Assembly (NCBI GenBank): GCA_035315065.1
Contig: DATFYM010000052.1
Location: 1 to 19,344 of the forward strand
DNA length: 19,344 nucleotides
From: DATFYM01 sp035315065
GTDB taxonomy: Bacteria; Acidobacteriota; Terriglobia; UBA7540
Reading direction: 5' to 3'
Part shown: one piece after another, positions 6,690 through 13,683 of the stretch
How positions within the stretch are numbered: the first letter of the stretch is position 1
Layout: each line of letters starts with the position of its first letter
Notes under the pieces: generated by a model
Told to the model about the DNA's origin: nothing
What the model saw: only the letters and a program-made list of their open reading frames with translations
Database searches by the model: none
Position numbers and translations under genes: made by a program

Positions 6690-8075
6690 ATGACTGATCA
6701 GACCACGGGAGCCTTCGAGCGGAACCTTCGCGGTCGGCTGATCCGCCCGAGCGATGCCGATTACGATGCCGCACGCGCCCTGTACAATGGCATGATTGAC
6801 AAACGGCCCCGGCTGATCGCGCGCTGCATGGACGTTGCCGACGTCATCGCCGGCGTGAAATTCGCCCGCGATGAGGGCCTGCTCCTTGCGATCCGCGGCG
6901 GCGGACACAACGGCCCAGGCCTCGGCAGTTGCGAGGACGGGCTGGTGATCGACCTGTCGACGATGAAGAGCGTCCGCGTGGATCCGAAGAGCCTGACAGT
7001 TCGGGTCGATGCCGGTTGCACATCCGGCGACGTCGATCACGCTACCCACCCGTTCGGCCTGGCGGTCCCTTTCGGCATCGTTTCGACCACCGGCGTGGCT
7101 GGCCTCACGCTTGGCGGCGGCACGGGATATCTGACGCGCAAGTACGGCCTTACCATCGACAACTTGCTCGAAGCGGACGTAGTCCTCGCCGACGGAAGTT
7201 TCGTCACAGCCAGCGCCAACCAGCATTCGGACCTGTTCTGGGCTCTCTGCGGCGGTGGAGGCAACTTCGGCGTCGTCACCAGTTTCCTGTTTCACGCGCA
7301 TCCCGTGAAGATGGTCTATGCCGGCCCCGTGTTTTGGGAGGCCACTTCTGCCAAGGCCGTAATGGGCGCCTATCGTGACTTCCTGCCTACAGCACCGGAG
7401 GACCTTGGCGCCTTCGTAGGCCTTAAGACTGTGCCGTCGATGGATCCGTTTCCGAGAGAGCACTGGGGCAAGCGCGCGTGTGCCGTCATCTCCTGCTACA
7501 ACGGCTCCGCTGAGGAGGGCGAGAAAGCGATGGCGCCACTGTTCAAAGCCCTGCCGCCTCCAATCTTCAACTGGATCAGCGCAATCCCGTTCCCCGCGAT
7601 GCAGGCGCTCTTCGATCCGTTGTTTCCGAAAGGCCTCCAGTGGTACTGGAAAGGCGACTTCGTGAGGTCGCTGCCCGACGAGGCCATCGACACGCACATT
7701 GCACAGGCGGCGAGGGCGCCGAGCGAGCTCTCGCTGATGCACCTCTACCCCATCGACGGGGCGGTCCACCGCGTCGCCAAGGACGGGACCGCCTGGACCG
7801 TTCGCGACGCGACTTGGTCCATGGTCATTGCCGGTATCGACCGTGACCCGAAGGGTGCTGAAGCGTTGAAGACTTGGGGGCGCGGGTACTGGAAAGCCGT
7901 CCATCCATTCAACCTGGAAGGGGGCTACGTCAACTTCATGATGGACGACGAAGCCGACGGCCGCCTCCGGGCAGCGTACGGTGAAAACTACACCCGCCTG
8001 GCGTTGGCGAAGCAGAAGTACGACCCGGGTAACTTGTTCCGCGTAAACCAGAACATCAAGCCGGCTGTCGCCTGA
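6690..8075 (+). CDS. FAD-linked oxidoreductase, berberine-bridge-enzyme type
   Basis: A 461-residue flavoprotein of the PCMH/VAO superfamily with a BBE C-terminal segment. RGGGHNGPG near residues 69-77 supplies the His that normally carries 8-alpha-linked FAD. GVAGLTLGGGTGYLTRKYG and CGGGGNFGVVTSF are the FAD-binding loops, and the end, KYDPGNLFRVNQNIKP, is the typical BBE motif. The second covalent Cys of bicovalent members (GxCPTVGxGG) is replaced: the text reads GIVSTTGVAG, so single covalent FAD is predicted. Such enzymes oxidise alcohols, sugars or alkaloid-like substrates with O2; the substrate is unknown. No signal peptide. ATG at 6690 is chosen because GGAGGG lies six bases upstream; an upstream GTG (6606) in the same frame lacks a ribosome site. 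Gene and neighbours look unrelated in function. Confidence 0.88.
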   Translation: MTDQTTGAFERNLRGRLIRPSDADYDAARALYNGMIDKRPRLIARCMDVADVIAGVKFARDEGLLLAIRGGGHNGPGLGSCEDGLVIDLSTMKSVRVDPKSLTVRVDAGCTSGDVDHATHPFGLAVPFGIVSTTGVAGLTLGGGTGYLTRKYGLTIDNLLEADVVLADGSFVTASANQHSDLFWALCGGGGNFGVVTSFLFHAHPVKMVYAGPVFWEATSAKAVMGAYRDFLPTAPEDLGAFVGLKTVPSMDPFPREHWGKRACAVISCYNGSAEEGEKAMAPLFKALPPPIFNWISAIPFPAMQALFDPLFPKGLQWYWKGDFVRSLPDEAIDTHIAQAARAPSELSLMHLYPIDGAVHRVAKDGTAWTVRDATWSMVIAGIDRDPKGAEALKTWGRGYWKAVHPFNLEGGYVNFMMDDEADGRLRAAYGENYTRLALAKQKYDPGNLFRVNQNIKPAVA

Positions 8076-8488
8076 ATGTAAGAGCCGGCCACACTCTTGC
8101 GGCGGGGCAGCTTGTGAGTTAGCGATTCGGAGGTTGCGAGTTTGGATCTACGGTACGCAGTTACCGGTGACGTATCTTGCATTTTCGGCGGCTGGAATCA
8201 GCATCTCACCGCAAATTGCCTGCCGCCCGGGAGCCAGGATCTAAAGGTGCACGCGGCGTCCTTCAGGAAGCAAGGTGCGGCTGGTAGCCAGTGTGGACAG
8301 TGAGTGCTTTGGAGCCGACACTTAGTGCGGTCCGCGCCACTAAGCTACAAATCCCTTCCATTGTTGCAAACCCGACTTAAGGAAGTTGTTCGCCCACATA
8401 TGTCCGCCCCGTGTGGTGCAGGCGTCCAATGGCGGTGTTAGAATGTGAAGCGTCCCGGGCCCGCAAGGAGGCCCGTTGAGAGGGTGTC
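8076..8488. other. Intergenic region, no gene seen
   Basis: A 413-bp gap without a supported gene. Small structures: GTAAGAG/CTCTTGC (8078-8084, 8094-8100) just after the oxidase stop, a weak terminator candidate without a T-run; CTTAGTG/CACTAAG (8321-8327, 8338-8344); and CGGGCC/GGCCCG (8456-8461, 8470-8475), whose loop exposes AAGGA ahead of the next gene. A TAGAAT (about 8439-8444) could be a -10 for the DUF4062-macro gene, but no good -35 is seen. Confidence 0.5.
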
Positions 8489-9829
8489 ATGCCGCAACGC
8501 GAGGAGATTCGTGTGTTTGTGTCGTCGCCGGGCGACTGCCAGCCTGAGCGCGATGCCGTGTCGCGCGTTCTTGACGAGATGAATCGCACCATCGGTGAGC
8601 GTGAGTGCCTGTTCTTTCAAATCCTGCAGTGGGAAGATCTACCCCCCGGCCTCGGGAGCAATCCACAAGCCGTAATCGATGAACATCTCGGTTCCTACAA
8701 CGTCCTTATCGGGGTCATGTGGATGCGTTTCGGGACGCCCATTCCCGGCGGTGCACAATCCGGAACGGAACACGAGGTACAGCACGCGATTCAGAGCTGG
8801 AGCCGCATTGGTCAACCACGTGTAATGTTCTACTTCAAACTTGATGCCCCAGGGGATCTATCTGCGATCGATCCCGCCCAATTTGCCAAGGTTCAGGATT
8901 TCAGAACACGGCTGCAGGCACAGGCTTTGGTTCAGACCTTTCACGGGACGTCCGAGTTCGAGTCGAAGCTCCGAGTCCACTTGCACAAGCTTATCGAGCA
9001 TCTGCGTAAGCCCGAGGCAGCGCCTGCTGGCATTGTACCACCGCTGGAGGCGGAGCCCTACGAAGGCTTCTTCAGTTCGTTTCGCGAGGTAGTTGCGGCA
9101 CAACGAATACCGGAAACAGGAGCGATGCTCCATGTAGTTTTCGGGAGCATCGCAGACGTCCGTGAAATTCCGGTCGTAATCCCCGTCGGTCAAGCGTTCG
9201 ACTTTATGCAGCGGGGCCCTCGCAGCGTTCTGGCATCTTTCGAGGGCATACGTGTAGATGGGCGTCCGTTCTTTGAGTACGTTGAAGAGCTGTGGCCCGT
9301 TGGGAAAAGGCCCAGGGCTGCGGGGCTGGGCCACACCAAGTATCTGCCCCTCCCTCCTAACACGCATGATCTGCCGGGTGTTTTATTTGTCGTTACGACA
9401 AGAGACCTCAGTACGGCCAAAGACCACTACGGTATTTACGAACATACGCCAATCGAGGGCATCGACTTCATCATGGACAGGGTAATAGAGGCCGCGAACA
9501 CCTACAAAGTGCCGTCGATCGCCGTTCCACTTCTTGGGACAGGTTATGCGAATATCAGAAGGACCAGGGGCGACGCGAAACTAGGGTACCTGCTGAGGCA
9601 AGCCGTGACCCTCCTCTCGGTCGAAAAGCTACGAGAGACTCTCCGCCTTCCATCCTCGAGCCTGAGGCGCGCAGCCGTCGTCGTCTATTCGCAGAGTCCG
9701 CAGAGCGAAGAGGAGCATGCGCTTTGGGGCGCAGTTACACGCTTTTTCGGTAGTCGATCTGGGCCGACTGCCCAGATCGACGAATTGCTTGACGAACTCA
9801 ACGCTGAAATCACAGGAAGGCACGGTTAA
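8489..9829 (+). CDS. DUF4062 / macro-like domain fusion protein
   Basis: A 446-residue two-domain protein. Residues 6-100 are DUF4062: EIRVFVSSPGDCQPERDAV, a middle YNVLIGVMWMRFGTP, and SGTEHEVQHAI (91-101). DUF4062 heads many STAND proteins, including eukaryotic TEP1 and NWD1. The SGTxxE pattern recalls the catalytic Glu of nucleoside deoxyribosyltransferases and TIR-like NAD-processing folds; E96 would be the candidate. After a linker (about 165-205), residues 213-402 look like a macro domain: VVFGSIADV, VVIPVGQAFDFM, GPRSVLASFE and VPLLGTGYANI (346-356). They come closest, in my reading, to the ThsA macro domain of Thoeris (binds ADP-ribose conjugates). No TM segment or signal peptide. ATG 8489 follows GAGAGGG. 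The kinase-STAND gene follows in the same direction. Inferred role: producer or sensor of an ADP-ribose-type signal. Domain calls are by eye, with the macro call less certain than DUF4062. Confidence 0.75.
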   Translation: MPQREEIRVFVSSPGDCQPERDAVSRVLDEMNRTIGERECLFFQILQWEDLPPGLGSNPQAVIDEHLGSYNVLIGVMWMRFGTPIPGGAQSGTEHEVQHAIQSWSRIGQPRVMFYFKLDAPGDLSAIDPAQFAKVQDFRTRLQAQALVQTFHGTSEFESKLRVHLHKLIEHLRKPEAAPAGIVPPLEAEPYEGFFSSFREVVAAQRIPETGAMLHVVFGSIADVREIPVVIPVGQAFDFMQRGPRSVLASFEGIRVDGRPFFEYVEELWPVGKRPRAAGLGHTKYLPLPPNTHDLPGVLFVVTTRDLSTAKDHYGIYEHTPIEGIDFIMDRVIEAANTYKVPSIAVPLLGTGYANIRRTRGDAKLGYLLRQAVTLLSVEKLRETLRLPSSSLRRAAVVVYSQSPQSEEEHALWGAVTRFFGSRSGPTAQIDELLDELNAEITGRHG

Positions 9830-9895
9830 GGCATCACCCGCTTGAGCGTTCGCGCCTTCCTGCCGTTCGCGCTCGCGTACGCGCCTGCCCGCGCG

Positions 9896-9924
9896 TTGAC
9901 TTCACGGAGAGCGCCAGTTAGTAT
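9896..9924 (+). promoter_or_regulatory. Sigma-70-like promoter for the kinase-STAND gene
   Basis: TTGACT (9896-9901) and TAGTAT (9919-9924) are separated by exactly 17 bp, five and four matches to consensus. Transcription would start near 9931, after the possible ATG at 9923, which argues that translation begins at ATG 9947. The kinase gene could thus be expressed apart from the upstream DUF4062-macro gene. Confidence 0.55.
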
Positions 9925-9946
9925 GGCGGAAGGGCCGTTGATTCAC

Positions 9947-12900
9947 ATGGTCGGTAAAACCGTCTCCCATTATCGTGTCCTAGAGAAGCTCGGCGGCGGT
10001 GGCATGGGGGTGGTCTACAAGGCGGAGGACAGGAGGCTGCATCGTTTGGTAGCCATCAAGGTCCTGGCCGAAGACCTTGCGAAAGATCACCAAGCTCTGG
10101 AGCGTTTCCAGCGCGAGGCTCACGCCGCGTCGGCGCTTAGCCATCCCAATATCATTACCATTCACGAGTTCGATTGCGTGGACTCGATTCCTTACATCGT
10201 CATGGAGTTCGTCGAAGGGGTAAGCCTGCGGCAGGTGCTTTCGAACGGGCCGCTCTCAACTAAGAGGCTCTTCGATCTCGCGTTGCAGGTAGCCGAGGGC
10301 CTCGCCGCAGCCCACAGCAAGGGTATCGTGCATCGTGATCTGAAGCCTGAAAACATCATGGTCGGTGCTGAGGGACTAGTGAAGATTCTTGACTTCGGCA
10401 TCGCCAAGCCTGCTGCTGCCGTTTGCTTCACTGGGGAAACCATGGGGAGCACGATGGGCGCGCCACTGACCACGTCCGGAGCCATTCTGGGAACCATCGG
10501 CTACATGTCGCCGCAACAGGCAGGCGGCCAACCTGTTGACTTTCGCTCGGATCAATTCTCCTTCGGAGCAATTCTGTATGAGATGGCCACTGGCAGGCGC
10601 GCCTTCCAAAGGGCAACCGGCGTAGAAACGCTGGTGGCGATTATCCGCGACGAGCCGGATTCGATCGGCCAGCTCAATCCGGAGATCCCTCCTCCTCTCG
10701 AGTGGGTGATGAAACGCTGCCTCGCAAAGAGGCCGGAAGACCGTTACCCTTCGACGCAGGCCGTGGCGGACGAGCTGAGGATCATTCGAGATCACTCGGG
10801 GGAGACGGCTCGGCAGGTCCAGACTAGCCGAGCCGGCCGAGCCGGCAATCTGCCCACTTTGCGCGCGCCACTGATCGGTCGCGGTAGAGAACTTGCAGCC
10901 GCCAAAAGCCTTCTGCTGCGAGAAGACGTGCGTCTGCTCACGTTAACAGGTACCGGCGGCGCGGGAAAAACCTCGCTCGGACTAAAGCTGGCGGCGGATG
11001 TGGCGAGCGAGTTCTCCGGGGGGGTGTTCTTCGTCCCCCTGGCGGGGATTAGCGATCCGGCCCTGGTTCCCTTGGCGGTCGTGCAGAGTCTGGGGATCCG
11101 GCTGAGCGGCTCCCGGCCCTTGAATGAGGAGTTACTGGAACAGTTGCGTTATGCAGGTCCGATGCTGCTTTTGATCGACAACTTCGAGCAGGTGCTGGAG
11201 GCCGCGCCCTTCGTGTCGGAACTGCTAGCCTTGCCCGCACTGAAGGTTCTGGTGACGAGCCGGGCAGCGCTGCGCCTGTACGGCGAACGTGAGTTTCCGG
11301 TTCCATCGCTGGAACTGCCGGATCTCGACCGATCAGCGTCGCCCGAGACACTGCTCGAATCTCCAGCGGTAGCCTTGTTTTTTGAGCGGGCCACGGCGGT
11401 GAAGCCGGATCTGCGGCGGAATGAGGAGAACGTGCGGGCCGTCGCTGAGATCTGCGCCCGTCTGGACGGTCTGCCGCTGGCCATTGAGCTCGCGGCCGTC
11501 CGCATTAAGATGCTGACGCCGGCCGCCATGCTGGCACGTTTGCAATCAAGCCTGCATCTGCTGACTGGCGGCCCGCGTGACCTGCCCGCCCGTCAACAGA
11601 GCTTGCGCCGGGCCATCGACTGGAGCCATGACCTGCTCAGCGGGGCGGAACAGAAGCTCTTCCGGAGGTTGTCTGTCTTTCCAGCGGGCTGTACGCTGGA
11701 GGCGGCCGAAGCGGTTGCGAATAGCCGGAGCGACCTGGAAATCGACCTCCTCGACGGTGTGGCGTCGCTCGTCGACAAGAGTCTGCTCCGGCAAGTCTCG
11801 GAAGGCAGCGGAGAGGCGCGCTTCCGGATGCTGCAAACCATTCGCGAGTATGGCCTGGAACGCCTGGAAGCGAGCGGCGAGGCCCAATCCACGCGTCGCG
11901 CCCACGCGGCGTACTGTCTGGTGCTGGCAGAGGAAGGCGCCCCCTACTTCGGGGGGACTGAGGAGCGGGGTTGGCTGGAACGATTTGCGGTGGAGCAAGA
12001 CAATTTTCGCGCGGCGCTGGAGTGGCTTACGGAAACCCGCAACGCTGAGTGGAGCCTGCGCCTTGCCGACGCTTTGCTGCCATTTTGGTTCATTCAGGGG
12101 CTTGACATAGAGGGACATCGGCGATTCATGGCTATTTTGGCTTTGCGAGAAGTGCAAGCGAGTACCAAGCTGCGGGCGAGAGCGCTGCTCGGTGCGGGAA
12201 GCATGGCCGCGTATTCGACACGCGCATGCCTCCCCACCCCAGCGCCTGCGACCGGAGTTCCCATGGGGGCGAAATCCGACCAGCGACCTTACCCGCATCG
12301 CGATGTGGAAGCCGGCTGCTCTCTTCTGGAAGAGGCGTTGAGCCTGTTTCGGCAACTGGGCGACCGGCCAGGCACTTTGGCGGCCCTTAATAACCTCGCT
12401 GTTGTGAGCCGCGACGCCGGAAATTATGCGGCAGCACGCTCGTCGTACACGGAAGTCTTACGGATTTCGCAAGAGATCGGCGATCAGGTCTCAGCCGCCC
12501 GTGCGATGAGCAACCTGGCCGACGCCCTCCGTTGGGAGGGCGATTATGCGGCGGCGCGCTCACTGTATGAGGAGTGCTTCGAGGTTTTTCGACGCTTGGG
12601 GGACCGTGCAGGGATGGCCTGGTCCCTCAACCATCAAGGCGATGCGGCGCGCGAGCAGGGCGACGCCCCAACCGCGAGTTCGCTTTATGGGCAGGCTCTC
12701 GCCATATTTCGAGAACTGGATGACCGCCCTGGGATCGCGCGGTCGCTGGCCGATCTGGGTGGCCTGGCCCTCAAGCAGGGCGACTACGTGGCGGCGCGAA
12801 GCCTGTGCGCCGAAGCCTTGGGGTTCTTTCACAAGCTGTGCAAACCGCGGGAGGTGATCGGCGTGCTGGCGGAGATGGCAGCATGCGCCTCGCAGGAGGA

Positions 12901-13120
12901 GAGGTGGGATCGGGCCCTTCGCTTGGCCAGCGCGGCGCTCGGCTTGCGTCAGAGGGAAAGTGTCGAGCTTCCGGGTCCCACCAAGGACAAGCTGCAACGC
13001 GGTTTGGAGTCCGCCCGCAAGGGGCTCGACAGCGCTGTCGCCGCTCGCGTCTGGATGGAGGGGTCGAGAATGTCGCTGACGCAGGCGATCGAGTACGCGC
13101 GGGCAGGAGAAGCCGGCTGA
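9947..13120 (+). CDS. Ser/Thr protein kinase fused to STAND (NB-ARC-like) ATPase and TPR repeats
   Basis: A 1057-residue protein counted from ATG 9947, where MVGKTVSHYRVLEKLG matches the usual start of soil-bacterial Hanks-type kinases; TTG 9842 and ATG 9923 are alternatives. Kinase domain about 1-280: LGGGGMGVV, VAIK, HRDLKPEN (129-136), DFG (149-151), GTIGYMSPQQ; all catalytic residues present. STAND ATPase about 315-640: Walker A GTGGAGKTS (335-343), Walker B LLLIDNFEQ (about 407-415), VTSRAALRL and GLPLAIELAA (508-517). The C-terminal 350 residues hold TPRs of 40-residue period (NYAAARSSYTEVLRI, DYAAARSLYEECFEV, DAPTASSLYGQALAI, DYVAARSLCAEALGF). No TM segment. STAND proteins oligomerise on ligand binding; here the kinase is the expected output. 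About 30 Pro-rich residues near 758-787 interrupt the TPR region. It lies 117 bp after the DUF4062-macro gene, same strand. Confidence 0.9.
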   Translation: MVGKTVSHYRVLEKLGGGGMGVVYKAEDRRLHRLVAIKVLAEDLAKDHQALERFQREAHAASALSHPNIITIHEFDCVDSIPYIVMEFVEGVSLRQVLSNGPLSTKRLFDLALQVAEGLAAAHSKGIVHRDLKPENIMVGAEGLVKILDFGIAKPAAAVCFTGETMGSTMGAPLTTSGAILGTIGYMSPQQAGGQPVDFRSDQFSFGAILYEMATGRRAFQRATGVETLVAIIRDEPDSIGQLNPEIPPPLEWVMKRCLAKRPEDRYPSTQAVADELRIIRDHSGETARQVQTSRAGRAGNLPTLRAPLIGRGRELAAAKSLLLREDVRLLTLTGTGGAGKTSLGLKLAADVASEFSGGVFFVPLAGISDPALVPLAVVQSLGIRLSGSRPLNEELLEQLRYAGPMLLLIDNFEQVLEAAPFVSELLALPALKVLVTSRAALRLYGEREFPVPSLELPDLDRSASPETLLESPAVALFFERATAVKPDLRRNEENVRAVAEICARLDGLPLAIELAAVRIKMLTPAAMLARLQSSLHLLTGGPRDLPARQQSLRRAIDWSHDLLSGAEQKLFRRLSVFPAGCTLEAAEAVANSRSDLEIDLLDGVASLVDKSLLRQVSEGSGEARFRMLQTIREYGLERLEASGEAQSTRRAHAAYCLVLAEEGAPYFGGTEERGWLERFAVEQDNFRAALEWLTETRNAEWSLRLADALLPFWFIQGLDIEGHRRFMAILALREVQASTKLRARALLGAGSMAAYSTRACLPTPAPATGVPMGAKSDQRPYPHRDVEAGCSLLEEALSLFRQLGDRPGTLAALNNLAVVSRDAGNYAAARSSYTEVLRISQEIGDQVSAARAMSNLADALRWEGDYAAARSLYEECFEVFRRLGDRAGMAWSLNHQGDAAREQGDAPTASSLYGQALAIFRELDDRPGIARSLADLGGLALKQGDYVAARSLCAEALGFFHKLCKPREVIGVLAEMAACASQEERWDRALRLASAALGLRQRESVELPGPTKDKLQRGLESARKGLDSAVAARVWMEGSRMSLTQAIEYARAGEAG

Positions 13121-13134
13121 AGTCTATTCAGCCG
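13114..13134. terminator. Bidirectional hairpin over two convergent stop codons
   Basis: CGGCTGAA (13114-13121) and TTCAGCCG (13127-13134) form a perfect 8-bp stem with a 5-base loop. The plus-strand stop TGA (13118-13120) lies in the stem and the minus-strand stop TAG (13126-13124) in the loop. It has no T-run on either side, so it is terminator-like rather than a classical intrinsic terminator. Confidence 0.55.
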
Positions 13135-13396
13135 CTGTCGGGTCGAGCAGGCGCCGAACGGCCGAGACCCGATTGGCTGGGAAGCCGGATCGCCTGGCGT
13201 GCTCCAGAATCATCTCTTGGTCGGGAGCGAGGTAGATGCAATAGACCTTATTGTCGGTCACGTAGCTGTGCAGCCACTGTATCTGCGGGCCCAGGTTCTT
13301 GAGGACCTCAATCGACTTCAGAGCCGCATCATGCAGTTCCGAATCTGTCATGTTCCCGGCTCCCGGGATTTCTCGTTCGATCACGAATTTTGGCAT
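13124..13396 (-). CDS. DUF4242 family protein
   Basis: A 90-residue protein, full length for DUF4242. Family features are MPKFVIEREIPGAG at the N-terminus, QWLHSYVTDNKVYCIYLAPD in the middle and HARRSGFPANRVSAVR near the end. DUF4242 has a ferredoxin-like fold; the studied Streptomyces relative SCO4226 binds nickel. The His in LHSYV and Cys in VYCIY are conserved-looking positions here. ATG 13396 has AAGGAG at a 6-base spacing. It converges on the kinase-STAND gene with 3 bp between stops, and upstream lies a stretch of word repeats. It is probably a single-gene unit; no functional link with the kinase is evident. Confidence 0.85.
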   Translation of the reverse strand: MPKFVIEREIPGAGNMTDSELHDAALKSIEVLKNLGPQIQWLHSYVTDNKVYCIYLAPDQEMILEHARRSGFPANRVSAVRRLLDPTAAE

Positions 13397-13560
13397 AAGA
13401 ACTCCTTCTTGATCGCGAATCGGTCGGCCAGCGCCGGCATCTTCCAGGATCTGGTAATGGGAACCCGGCCTACCATGATGGTCGCCCCAACTCTGCCCGA
13501 ACTCCTATCGTACAAGAATCGCAGCGAACTTAACAGTGCCGAGCATTACTCTTCGTCGAC

Positions 13561-13625
13561 GATCAGTTGTCGCTCGTCGCGAGTTGACTACCGGAACTGA
13601 CCACTGACAACTGACGACTGACAAC
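13561..13625. repeat. Short word-repeat cluster
   Basis: Tandem near-copies of ACTGACAACTGACGACTGAC occupy 13596-13625. A loosely complementary block, CAGTTGTCGCTCGTCGCGAG, lies at 13564-13583. The same words occur in the cluster at 4755-5064, so this is probably a reduced copy of that repeat family. Confidence 0.6.
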
Positions 13626-13683
13626 CTCTTGAGTTCGCTCTTGCCCACCCCACCGCATTTAGGCTAACGTGGAACGCAGATTG

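Noticed and set aside
6615..7904. Minus-strand 429-residue open frame
   Set aside because: Antisense of the FAD oxidase with no family motifs.
8489..9829. Canonical Thoeris operon
   Set aside because: No separate ThsB TIR gene and no SIR2 or TM-macro ThsA is present; only the macro-like domain resemblance remains.
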